A stretch of DNA of 64,000 nucleotides from Sipunculus nudus. Taxonomy: Eukaryota; Annelida; Sipuncula; Golfingiida; Sipunculidae. Position 1 is the stretch's first letter. The number at the start of each line of letters is the position of its first letter. A program made the translations under genes and the position numbers. The notes beneath the pieces are model-generated. The model was not told the DNA's origin. It did not search any database and saw nothing but the letters and a program-made list of their open reading frames with translations. Shown piece by piece: positions 53,746-64,000 of this stretch. Location of the stretch: contig CM049314.1 in the NCBI GenBank assembly GCA_026874595.1, forward strand, positions 52,991,812-53,055,811, read 5' to 3'.

Positions 53746-55095
53746 TTACAGTGCCCGGGGCAGTGAACGTAAATCTTTTACATCCCTTGTATACAGTGCC
53801 GGGGGACAACCAGGGGGACACCTTATAGATCACTTGTATACGGAGCACTGAGGGAAATGGGAGGAAATAATTTTAGATCCTTTGTTTACAGGGCGCTGGG
53901 GGATAGGGAAGATAAACCTGTTTGATCCCTAGTTAACATAGTGCGGGGGATAGGTAAGGTAAACCTGTGACACATCTTGTATACAGGGCACTGGGGACAG
54001 GGAAGGTAAATCTGTTACATCTCTTGTATACAATACTCGGGGGACAGGGAAGGTGAACCTGTAACCTCTGTTGTAAAAAGTGCTGTGGGATAGGGGAGGT
54101 AAACCTGTAACACACCTAGTTTACAGTGCTTCGGGAAACCTGTTAGATCCCTTGTTTATCGGGCGCTTGGGGACAGGGAAGGTCAACCTGAAACATCCCT
54201 TTGTATACCGGGATCTAACAGGTTTACTTCCCTGTCCCCAGGCGGCCTGTTAACAAGTTCTGTTAAATCTGTAACATTCCTTGTATAGCGGGCGCTTGGA
54301 GACAGGAAAGGTAAACCTGTGACACATCTTGTATACTGGGAGCTGGGGGACAGGGAAGGTAAATCTGTTACATTCCTTGTATACAGTACTTGGGGGACAG
54401 GGAAGGTTAACCTGTAACATCTCTTGTATACAGTGCTGTGGGATAGGGCAGGTAAACCTGTAACACACATTGTTTACAGTGCTTCGGGGAACCTGTTAGA
54501 TCCCTTGTAAAACGGGCGCATGGGGACAGGGAAGATAAATCTGTAACATCTCTTGTTTACAGAGTGCCGGGGGACAGGGAAGGTAAACCTGAAACAACCC
54601 TTGTATACCGGGCGCTGGGGGACAGGGATGGCAAATGTGTAACATCCCTTGTATACCGGGCGCTGGGGGACAGGGATGGCAAATGTGTAACATCCCTTGT
54701 AGACCGGGCGCTGGGGGACAGGGATGGCAAATGTGTAACATCCCTTGTAGACCGGGCGCTGGGGGACAGGGATGGTAAATGTGTAACATCCCTTGTATAC
54801 CGGTCGCTGGGGGACAGGGAAGGTAAACCTGTTAGATCCCTTGTGTACATTGTCTAGTTGACAGGGAGGAGCAACCTGTAACATCCCTTGTATAAAGGGC
54901 GTGTTGGGACAGGGAAGGTAAACATGTTACATCCCTCGTTTAGAGAGTATTAGGGGACAGGGGAGGTAAACTTGTTAGGCCCCTCATTTACAGGGCGCTT
55001 GGGGATAGGGAAAGTAAACCGTTTCATGGAGTAGATTTCCATGAAATTGTATGTGGGACACATCTTGTTAATAGTGTCCGGGCATAGGAATGGTA
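53746..55095. repeat. 48-bp tandem repeat, about 28 diverged copies
   Basis: The consensus unit contains GTAACATCCCTTGTATACCG, GGCGCTGGGGGACAGGG and GGTAAACCT. Units at 54590-54830 are nearly identical and exactly 48 bp apart; the flanking units are more diverged and vary in length. Because 48 is divisible by three, frames stay open on both strands and encode a 16-residue repeat in each, which is not evidence of a gene. One unit at 54209-54240 is inverted relative to the rest. The array directly follows the Ty3 remnant and ends about 115 bp before the sushi exon's donor. Confidence 0.9.
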
Positions 55096-55210
55096 AACGG
55101 AAGGTCATGTTAACATTACCTGTGACACAATGTAATACCTGTGTGTGATTCCCTTTGATACATATGATACACTTTGATGCGTTGTGACACACTGTGACAC
55201 ATTGTAATAC
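55096..55210 (-). other. Intron start with two extra donor-like sites
   Basis: On the gene strand the intron begins GTATTACAATGTGTCACAG. About 70 nt on, the words recur: CACACAG|GTATTACATTG and then TGTGTCACAG|GTAATG. Both are donor-like sequences, partly duplicated from the real junction region. The coding frame of the sushi exon stays open through them to about 55116. Confidence 0.7.
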
Positions 55211-55381
55211 CTTTGTTACAGAGAGTGGAGGCATTTGGATGCCATTGTCCTCCGACACAGCTGATCTGACTTGTCGTAGCTTCGTAGCCGTCGTTACACT
55301 GGTACGTGCAGTTCTCTCCTGACATCCTTGTGCATTCTGAACTTAACACCCCATTACTAATTAAATCATCACAAAGGGGCT
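55211..55381 (-). CDS. Internal exon encoding a sushi/CCP domain
   Basis: This is a 171-nt exon, phase 1 at both ends: acceptor TTTTAAGCAG before AGCCCCTTTG, donor AAAG|GTATTA. It encodes 57 residues beginning EPLCDDLISNGVLSSEC, with GENCTYQCNDGYEA in the middle and SCVGGQWHPNASTLCNK at the end. CxxLxNG, CxYxCxxGYE, C, GxW and the last C are the sushi signature, with the extra cysteine pair of the six-Cys form. It follows the propeller exon at 55709-55815 after a 327-bp intron, so a sushi domain comes straight after the YWTD propeller where an EGF module is usual. NAS in the last stretch is a possible N-glycosylation sequon. Confidence 0.9.
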
Positions 55382-55708
55382 CTGCTTAAAATAGAGAAAC
55401 ACCATGTTAAAATCCAGGAATATTAGATATCCATCTACTTGTTATAGAGGAATAAGTAATTTTTATTTAACATCAGATCATTAAACAATAAGTCTCTTCG
55501 GAACAAATAAAGAGATTCGTCATTCATATTCAAACTAATAAAGGACTCGGAAAAATTATTGATGTACCTTGATAGCACGGCCGATTGTTATCAATAAATG
55601 AATCGGTAGTGAGTAATATATTAAAACTGAAACATTATTTGAAAAGGAGCATGTACTCTTATCATGCATACAGAGTACGCTTATGTCGAACTCGTGTTTA
55701 AATCTGAC
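55382..55708 (-). other. Intron between propeller end and first sushi exon
   Basis: This is a 327-bp AT-rich intron with donor GTCAGA and acceptor TTTTAAGCAG. Nothing else was recognised in it. Confidence 0.75.
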
Positions 55709-55815
55709 CTTGTGCAGGCACACTTAGGTAAGCTTTGATGTCAACAGGCTTTTTGAATTCCCCGCTTGAAAGTTGGGTAAGATTCGAACCATCTGGAGTC
55801 ATCTTCATTATATAC
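55709..55815 (-). CDS. Exon encoding the end of an LDLR class B (YWTD) propeller
   Basis: This is a 107-nt exon: acceptor TTTCTTGTCCAG, then one base completing a phase-2 codon, 35 codons, and one base before donor CAAG|GTCAGA (phase 1). The residues are YIMKMTPDGSNLTQLSSGEF then KKPVDIKAYLSVPAQ. I-x-K-M-x-x-DGSN-x-x-x-L is the strand after a YWTD motif, and KKPVDIKAY is the usual closing of the propeller. It joins exon 63573-63729 in phase, restoring a continuous LTDVQNG-YIMKMTPDG reading across a 7.8-kb intron. The exon was too short to appear as a free-standing reading frame and was found by inspection. Confidence 0.88.
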
Positions 55816-57297
55816 CTGGACAAGAAATGCTTGTATTAATCATTGATCATGTATTTGTCATCCTAGTATAATTTACCGACATGGGCAATAATTGGGCATG
55901 GCTATCAAGCAGCGATATTCCGGCTTCGTCTTTGCCCCCACTGATCTAATTGCTTCCATACTATCCGCAAATATATTCCCTCCTACAGACTTTCCTCGGA
56001 ATACCTATGTGTTGTATTTAAGTTGTGATCACACCCTAACAAATTACTTCCTCGCAACTATTTATAGAAAGTCAGCTTTCGTGTACACTAAAGCCCAGTA
56101 GTCAAAAGTCGCATATCGGATTTAAGGGCACACCGCTAGTTATTTTAATTACTAGGCCCAGCGCTGCTATACTGAACAAGGGACCCATGGGTCACGGTGC
56201 TCAGCAGAAGTTGACCTTAAAGGTAAAATTCTGAAATAATAACAAATGGAGATAATGTATGAGAGCAAAAGGTAATAAAGGCCATGGTTGGTTCATATGC
56301 TAGACATCTCTGCATATACATAGAGTATATGGAATTCAATTCAACAGTGCTTACAGGGGAAAAAAGGTGATAGGCAATTGCCGAATATTAAAAATGGACA
56401 GACTGACAGACAGACAAACAAAGCTGAACACTATATGTCGTGCCGCTAAGGCAGGAAAATAATGAACAAACGATTGCATTAGATCCTAATTTTTATATTA
56501 TATCAAATTGATTGTATACATTTTTTTTCAATATAACACATCTGAAGATATGTTGCTTTCAAAATGCAGATATTCGCTTAAAAACATATACATACAACAT
56601 ATGAAAGTTATTTTAACAGTACCTACAGTTAAAAAGTTCATAATTAATATATATTTAATGATAAAGAGAGATGATGAACAGACAGAGCTGATAACTTTAT
56701 GTCTCATTCTCCTGAGGCAAGAATTTATGTTTCAAATAGATCTTAATTTTCTTTAAATTTAAAATATATATTTTTAAATTTAATAAATTTTATACATTTG
56801 CAATAAAACAAATGTCCTCAGAATACAAGTGCAAAGACTCAATGGTAGGGGGGATAATAGGAATTACAACACTTCTACATATACATTCAGGACAAACAAA
56901 GCCGATCACTTATTTCCCAATCTGCTCTGGCAGGAAATAATGAACAAATGTTTGCATTAGATCCTTATATCATTATTACATCAATTTTTTTATCAAGTTT
57001 ATAATTTTTATACGTTTCCAATATCACATATATATCTAAATATATATTGATCCATAATTCTTAATTGCATCATCATATATCCCTAATTTTGTCAAATAAC
57101 ACCTCACTATATATATATATATATATATGAATTAATTTTTTTACCACAAAATACATAACAGAACAATAAATTTATAATGAAAAACTTGATTCAGAATTCA
57201 CAATTCTTATTTATCCCTTATTTGGCTTTTATATTATCAATCTATGCATACTGGTTGGTTTAATTATATTTTAGTTGGTTAAAATTATTTAATAAAA
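55816..57297. other. AT-rich intron with a dispersed duplicated block and a TA microsatellite
   Basis: A block with GACAAACAAAGC, GGCAGGAAATAATGAACAAA and TTGCATTAGATCCT occurs at about 56413-56500 and again at about 56891-56970, diverged, roughly 480 bp apart. A (TA)n run lies at 57108-57128. The plus-strand frame at 56508-56756 is a chance AT-rich frame without a domain. A fragment resembling 40450-40482 lies at about 56190-56215. Confidence 0.65.
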
Positions 57298-57660
57298 AGG
57301 GAGTCGGAATGTAACCTGAATGTATTAAACAGGGTATCAAATCATGTTCAAAACTATCTTCCTACCGGCCTTCCCTGCTGAGAGGGAATCGGATAATAAC
57401 CTGAATGTATTAAACAGGGTATCAAATCATGTTCAAAACTATCTACTTACCGGCCTTCCCTGCTGAGAGGGAGTCGGAATGTAACCTGAATGTATTAAAC
57501 AGGGTATCAAATCATGTTCAAAACTATCTACTTACCGGCCTTCCCTGCTGAGAGGGAGTCGGATAATAACCTGAATGTATTAAACAGGGTATCAAACCAT
57601 GTTCAAAACTATCTACTTACCGGCCTTCCCTGCTGAGAGGGAGTCGGATAATAACCTGAC
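57298..57660. repeat. 85-bp tandem repeat, about 4.3 copies
   Basis: Units begin GAGTCGG or GAATCGG at 57301, 57386, 57471, 57556 and 57641, steps of exactly 85 bp, and include CTTACCGGCCTTCCCTGCTG. Copies alternate between GGAATGTAACCTG and GGATAATAACCTG. They are nearly identical, so recently amplified. No coding frame is conserved. Confidence 0.95.
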
Positions 57661-58010
57661 TTTTTTAAAAATGCTACATTACGACAACATGGAATCTTCT
57701 GGATTACTCTTTGAATAACAATTTAATTTTGTATATATGAATGAAAACAGCATAACAAATAAGGAAATACAGTTCAAACAATGACAAAGTGCTTTAGTTC
57801 GTGCATTGTGGTTTTGATATTAGGCCGTCTTGAAGAATAACAAAAGTTTTTTTTATTGAAAAATGAGGTTTTTACCTTAACTTTTCAAAGGAACGAAGTC
57901 GCAGTGACCAAGTTTCGGGTTTGGTAGGAGAACTTAGGGACATTAGGACCGTATGTTGAATTTTTATGTGTAATTTTAACATTTTTCGAAACTGCCCTGT
58001 TAACGAACGG
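57661..58010. other. Unique intron sequence
   Basis: About 350 bp lies between the 85-bp and 73-bp tandem repeats. I see no gene or repeat unit in it. The last ~20 bp (ACGAACGGACGACCGG) resembles 63180-63205, near the far end of the 73-bp array. Confidence 0.55.
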
Positions 58011-61000
58011 ACGACCGGATGCCGGATGGAAGACAAAGTCTCAGATGACGACGGTGGTCGTCATTAACTATCCTCGTCACGAACTTTCAGACATGTCTTT
58101 ACCTTTTCTCGGTCTCCTCACACACGATAGTAGTCGTCTTAAACTTACCTTATCAGGGACTATCAAACATGTCTTTACCTACTCTCGGTCTTCTCACACA
58201 CGGTTGTTGTCTTTGTCTAACCTCGTCAGTGACTATCAGACATGCTTTTACCCACTGCCGGTCTCCTAACACATGATCGTTGTCTTTAACTTACCTCGTC
58301 CCGGACTATCAGTCATGTCTTGACCTTTTCCCGGTCTTCTCACACACGCTGGTCGTCTTTAACTAACCTTGTCGTTGACTAACAGACATGACTGTACCTA
58401 CTACCGATCTCCTCAAACACGCTGGTCGTCTTTAACTAACATTGTCGTTGACTAAAAGACATGACTGTACCTACTACCGATCTCCTCACATACGCTGGTC
58501 GTCTTTAACTAACATTGTCGCTGACTAACAGACATGACTGTACCTACTACCGATCTCCTCACACACGCTGGTCGTCTTTAACTAACATTGTCGCTGACTA
58601 ACAGACATGACTGTACCTACTACCGCTCTTCACACGCTGGTCGTCTTTAACTAACATTGTCGTTGACTAACAGACATGACTGTACCTACTATCGATCTCC
58701 TCAAACACGCTGGTCGTCTTTAACTAACATTGTCGTTGACTAATAGACATGACTGTACCTACTACCGATCTCCTCAAACACGCTGGTCGTCTTTAACTAA
58801 CCTTGTCGTTGACTCACAGACATGACTGTACCTACTACCGATCTCCTCAAACACGCTGGTCGTCTTTAACTAACATTGTCGTTGACTAACAGACATGACT
58901 GTACCTACTACCGATCTCCTCAAACACGCTGGTCGTCTTTAACTAACATTGTCGCTGACTAACAGACATGACAGAACCTACTACCGATCTCCTCAAACAC
59001 GCTGGTCGTCTTTAACTAACATTGTCGCTGACTAACAGACATGATTGTACCTACTACCGATCTCCTCAAACACGCTGGTCGTCTTTAACTAAACTTGTCG
59101 CTGACTAACAGATATGACTGTACCTACTACCGATCTCCTCAAACACGCTGGTCGTCTTTAACTAACCTTGTCGTTGACTAACAGACATGACTGTACCTAC
59201 TACCGATCTCCTAAAACACGCTGGTCGTCTTTAACTAACCTTGTCGTTGACTAACAGACATGACTGTACCTACTACCGATCTCCTCAAACACGCTGGTCG
59301 TCTTTAACTAACATTGTCGTTGACTAACAGACATGACTGTACCTACTACCGATTTCCTCAAACAAGCTTGTCGTCTTTAACTAACCTTGTCGTTGACTAA
59401 CAGACATGACTGTACCTACTACCGATCTCCTCAAACACGCTGGTCGTCTTTAACTAACATTGTCGTTGACTAAAAGACATGACTGTACCTACTACCGATC
59501 TCCTCACATACGCTGGTCGTCTTTAACTAACATTGTCGCTGACTAACAGACATGACTGTACCTACTACCGATCTCCTCACACACGCTGGTCGTCTTTAAC
59601 TAACATTGTCGCTGACTAACAGACATGACTGTACCTACTACCGCTCTTCACACACGCTGGTCGTCTTTAACTAACATTGTCGCTGACTAACAGACATGAC
59701 TGTACCTACTACCGATCTCCTCACACACGCTGGTCGTCTTTAACTAACATTGTCGCTGACTAACAGACATGACTGTACCTACTACCGCTCTTCACACACG
59801 CTGGTCGTCTTTAACTAACATTGTCGTTGACGAACAGACATGACTGTACCTACTATCGATCTCCTCAAACACGCTGGTCGTCTTTAACTAACATTGTCGT
59901 TGACTAATAGACATGACTGTACCTAATACCGATCTCCTCAAACACGCTGGTCGTCTTTAACTAACCTTGTCGTTGACTCACAGACATGACTGTACCTACT
60001 ACCGATCTCCTCAAACACGCTGGTCGTCTTTAACTAACATTGTCGTTGACTAACAGACATGACTGTACCTACTACCGATCTCCTCAAACACGCTGGTCGT
60101 CTTTAACTAACATTGTCGCTGACTAACAGACATGATTGTACCTACTACCGATCTCCTCAAACACGCTGGTCGTCTTTAACTAACATTGTCGTTGACTAAC
60201 AGACATGATTGTACCTACTACCGATCTCCTCAAACACGCTGGTCGTCTTTAACTAACATTGTCGTTGACTAACAGACATGACTGTACCTACTACCGATCT
60301 CCTCAAACACGCTGGTCGTCTTTAACTAACCTTGTCGTTGACTAACAGACATGACTGTACCTACTATCGATCTCCTCAAACACGCTGGTCGTCTTTAACT
60401 AACCTTGTCGTTGACTAACAGACATGACTGTACCTACTACCGATCTCCTCACACACGCTGGTCGTCTTTAACTAACCTTGTCGTTGACTAACAGACATGA
60501 CTGTACCTACTACCGATATCCTCAAACACGCTGGTCGTCTTTAACTAACCTTGTCGTTGACTAACAGACATGACTGTACCTACTACCGATCTCCTCAAAC
60601 ACGCTGGTCGTCTTTAACTAACCTTGTCGTTGACTAACAGACATGACTGTACCTACTACCGATCTCCTCAAACACGCTGGTCGTCTTTAACTAACCTTGT
60701 CGTTGACTAACAGACATGACTGTACCTACTACCGATATCCTCAAACACGCTGGTCGTCTTTAACTAACCTTGTCGTTGACTAACAGACATGACTGTACCT
60801 ACTACCGATCTCCTCAAACACGCTGGTCGTCTTTAACTACCCTTGTCGTTGACTAACAGACATGACTGTACCTACTACCGATCTCCTCAAACACGCTGGT
60901 CGTCTTTAACTAACATTGTCGTTGACTAACAGACATGACTGTACCTACTACCGATATCCTCAAACACGCTGGTCGTCTTTAACTAACCTTGTCGTTGACT

Positions 61001-63530
61001 AACAGACATGACTGTACCTACTACCGATCTCCTCAAACACGCTGGTCGTCTTTAACTAACCTTGTCGTTGACTAACAGACATGACTGTACCTACTACCGA
61101 TCTCCTCAAACACGCTGGTCGTCTTTAACTAACCTTGTCGTTGACTAACAGACATGACTGTACCTACTACCGATCTCCTCAAACACGCTGGTCGTCTTTA
61201 ACTAACATTGTCGTTGACTAACAGACATGACTGTACCTACTACCGATCTCCTCAAACACGCTGGTCGTCTTTAACTAACCTTGTCGTTGACTAACAGACA
61301 TGACTGTACCTACTACCGATCTCCTCAAACACGCTGGTCGTCTTTAACTAACCTTGTCGTTGACTAACAGACATGACTGTACCTACTACCGATCTCCTCA
61401 AACACGCTGGTCGTCTTTAACTACCCTTGTCGTTGACTAACAGACATGACTGTACCTACTACCGATCTCCTCAAACACGCTGGTCGTCTTTAACTAACAT
61501 TGTCGTTGACTAACAGACATGACTGTACCTACTACCGATATCCTCAAACACGCTGGTCGTCTTTAACTAACCTTGTCGTTGACTAACAGACATGACTGTA
61601 CCTACTACCGATCTCCTCAAACACGCTGGTCGTCTTTAACTAACATTGTCGTTGACTAACAGACATGACTGTACCTACTACCGATCTCCTCAAACAAGCT
61701 GGTCGTCTTTAACTAACCTTGTCGTTGACTAACAGACATGACTGTACCTACTACCGATCTCCTCAAACACGCTGGTCGTCTTTAACTAACATTGTCGTTG
61801 ACTAACAGACATGACTGTACCTACTACCGATCTCCTCAAACACGCTGGTCGTCTTTAACTAACCTTGTCGTTGACTAACAGACATGACTGTACCTACTAC
61901 CGATCTCCTCAAACACGCTGGTCGTCTTTAACTAACATTGTCGTTGACTAACAGACATGACTGTACCTACTACCGATCTCCTCAAACACGCTGGTCGTCT
62001 TTAACTAACCTTGTCGTTGACTAACAGACATGACTGTACCTACTACCGATCTCCTCAAACACGCTGGTCGTCTTTAACTGACATTGTCGCTGACTAACAG
62101 ACATGACTGTACCTACTACCGATCTCCTCAAACACGCTGGTCGTCTTTAACTACCCTTGTCGTTGACTAACAGACATGACTGTACCTACTACCGATCTCC
62201 TCAAACACGCTGGTCGTCTTTAACTAACATTGTCGTTGACTAACAGACATGACTGTACCTACTACCGATCTCCTCAAACACGCTGGTCGTCTTTAACTAA
62301 CCTTGTCGTTGACTAACAGACATGACTGTACCTACTATCGATCTCCTCAAACACGCTGGTCGTCTTTAACTAACATTGTCGTTGACTAATAGACATGACT
62401 GTACCTACTACCGATCTCCTCAAACACGCTGGTCGTCTTTAACTGACATTGTCGCTGACTAACAGACATGACTGTACCTACTACCGATCTCCTCAAACAC
62501 GCTGGTCGTCTTTAACTACCCTTGTCGTTGACTAACAGACATGACTGTACCTACTACCGATCTCCTCAAACACGCTGGTCGTCTTTAACTAACATTGTCG
62601 TTGACGAACAGACATGACTGTACCTACTACCGATCTCCTCACACACGCTGGTCGTCTTTAACTAACATTGTCGCTGACTAACAGACATGACTGTACCTAC
62701 TACCGCTCTTCACACACGCTGGTCGTCTTTAACTAACATTGTCGTTGACTAACAGACATGACTGTACCTACTACCGATCTCCTCAAACACGCTGGTTGTC
62801 TTTAACTAACCTTGTCGTTGACTAACAGACATGACTGTACCTACTACCGATCTCCTCAAACACGCTGGTCGTCTTTAACTAACATTGTCGTTGACTAACA
62901 GACATGACTGTACCAACTCCCGGTCTCCTCACACACGCTGTCGTCTTTAACTGCCATAACTGGCTATCAGACATGTCTTCACCTACTGCCGGTCTCCTCA
63001 CACACGGCTGTCGTATTTGACTAACCTCGTCAGTGACTATCAGACATGTCTTTACCTAATACCGATCTCCGCACACATGACAGTCGTCTTAAAATAAACC
63101 TCATAAGGGACTATCAGACATTTCTTTACCTACTGCCTGTCTCCTCACACACGCTGTCGTCTTTAACTGACCTCGTGGGGGACTACCGGACGGACTGCCG
63201 GATGGACGGACAAAGTCTCAGATGACGACGGTGGCCGTCATTAACTATCCTCGTCACGAACCTTCATACATGTCTTTACCTTCTCCCGGTCTCCTCACAC
63301 ACGACAGCCGTCTTTAACTTACCTCGTCAGTGACTATCAAACATGTCTTACCCTACTACCGATCTCCCCACACACGCTGGTCGTCTTTAACTAATCTCGT
63401 CAGAGACTTTCAGACATGTCTTTACGTACTGCCGGTCTCCTCACACACGATGGTCTTCTTTAATTAACCAGATTACTGACTATCAGATGTGTGTTGACCT
63501 TCTCCCTGATTTCATACGATATGGTGGTTG
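58011..63530. repeat. 73-bp satellite array, about 75 copies
   Basis: The unit is CTGGTCGTCTTTAACTAACC, TTGTCGTTGACTAACAGACA, TGACTGTACCTACTACCGAT, CTCCTCAAACACG. It repeats with a 73-bp period from about 58350 to 62930 (about 63 close copies), with more diverged units (GACTATCAGACATGTCTTTA forms) at both ends. Internal duplications are visible: the variant TAAAAGACATGACTG occurs at 58453 and 59471, offset 1018 bp (about 14 units). The array fills most of the intron between exons 63573-63729 and 55709-55815. It is unrelated by eye to the 53-bp array. Confidence 0.96.
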
Positions 63531-63572
63531 TCTTTACTAACAGCAGTTTAATCTAATAAACGCGTAAATTAC

Positions 63573-63729
63573 CCGTTTTGTACATCGGTGAGATACAGGA
63601 AACCTTGTGCAAACGCCAAGCTGGAAAACTGATACAAGGAGCTGTTATAAATTAGATTTCGGACTGTTCCGTTAAGGAAGGATCGTTCAACTCGTCCTCC
63701 ATTTTGATCGCACCAGTAAAGCCTGTTTC
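63573..63729 (-). CDS. Exon encoding two LDLR class B (YWTD) motifs
   Basis: This is a 157-nt exon: acceptor TTGTCTTTATAG, two bases completing a phase-1 codon, 51 codons, and two bases before donor GG|GTAATT (phase 2). It encodes NRLYWCDQNGGRVERSFLNG, then TVRNLIYNSS, LYQFSSLAFA and QGFLYLTDVQN. LYWCD and LYLTD are YWTD-type motifs about 41 residues apart, the spacing of propeller blades, and GGRVERSFLNGT is the strand that follows. NGT and NSS are possible N-glycosylation sites. The neighbouring upstream exon is 106 bp away and in phase. Confidence 0.92.
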
Positions 63730-63835
63730 CTATAAAGACAATAAATACAAATAAAAACACACACAAAATATTTCGAAATGTAATTTATAAGTGAGAAATA
63801 TGACAGTGTTATAACTGGGGATATATTCATGATAC

Positions 63836-63963
63836 CTGCAGAGTCCAGTGTCAGATCTATTGCTTTTCCTAGATTTCCGGATAAAACAACAATTTGGTTA
63901 TTTCCGTCCATATCCGTTCGAATGACCTTTTCTTGAGTACCCAAATCTGCCACGTAGATCTGC
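63836..63963 (-). CDS. Exon encoding one LDLR class B (YWTD) blade
   Basis: This is a 128-nt exon: acceptor TGTATTCCTGTAG, one base completing a phase-2 codon, 42 codons, and one base before donor GCAG|GTATCA (phase 1). The residues are QIYVADLGTQEKVIRTDMDG, then NNQIVVLSGNLGKAIDLTLD, then SA. IYVAD stands for YWTD, KVIRTDMDGNNQIVVL is the typical D-G-x-x-x-x-x-L strand, and LDSAG leads into N-RLYWCD of the next exon across a 106-bp intron (63730-63835). Earlier blades must lie beyond the right edge. LDLR-B propellers bind ligands or release them at low pH in the receptor family; here only the fold can be claimed. Confidence 0.92.
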
Positions 63964-64000
63964 CTACAGGAATACAGAAATGTATACAGGAATATATATA

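Noticed and set aside
54474-54884. 136-codon and 97-codon frames in the 48-bp array as a repetitive protein
   Set aside because: Open frames occur on both strands because the unit length is a multiple of three, and no start context or flanking exon supports them.
55765-55795. tRNA B-box-like word GGTTCGAATC on the minus strand
   Set aside because: It falls within the propeller exon (codons for DGSNL) and no A box or cloverleaf surrounds it.
56508-56756. 82-codon plus-strand frame in AT-rich intron
   Set aside because: The composition is that of random AT-rich DNA and no motif was seen; it is antisense to the host gene's intron.

Overview
The window is eukaryotic, from an animal. It holds exons with GT-AG borders and matching phases, long introns full of repeats, and decayed LINE and Ty3-type retroelements. 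The repeat style and the domain mix (LDL-receptor class B propeller plus sushi modules) would suit a mollusc such as a bivalve. That placement is inference, and no species can be named from the sequence.

All host coding sequence I can support lies on the minus strand and belongs to one gene that is open at both ends. In transcript order the exons are 63963-63836 and 63729-63573 (LDLR-B/YWTD blades), 55815-55709 (end of the propeller), 55381-55211 (sushi/CCP) and 40033-39854 (sushi/CCP). All four internal junctions agree in phase (1, 2, 1, 1), and the five exons give about 247 residues. The product is probably an extracellular or cell-surface modular protein in which the propeller is followed directly by sushi domains.

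Layout by region: 1-39331 is one continuous satellite array of a 53/54-bp monomer (about 740 copies) with nested segmental duplications and a worn edge at 38941-39331. 39459-39853 is a 47-bp minisatellite that abuts the last sushi exon and repeats that exon's own splice donor. 40034-55210 is a 15.2-kb intron holding an orphan LTR-like segment, a broken Jockey/I-group LINE on the minus strand (41.3-46.9 kb), a broken Ty3-type pol on the plus strand (46.95-48.4 and 52.3-53.75 kb) split by a 3.9-kb insertion rich in GGTGGCGCCACC palindromes, and a 48-bp tandem repeat (53.75-55.1 kb). 55816-63572 is a 7.8-kb intron with AT-rich sequence, an 85-bp tandem repeat (57.3-57.66 kb) and a 73-bp satellite (58.0-63.5 kb).

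The strongest points for follow-up are the tandemly amplified 5' splice site at 39.47-39.85 kb, the size and higher-order structure of the 53-bp satellite inside or beside a gene, and the propeller-to-sushi junction. I saw no rRNA, tRNA, CRISPR array or complete gene.
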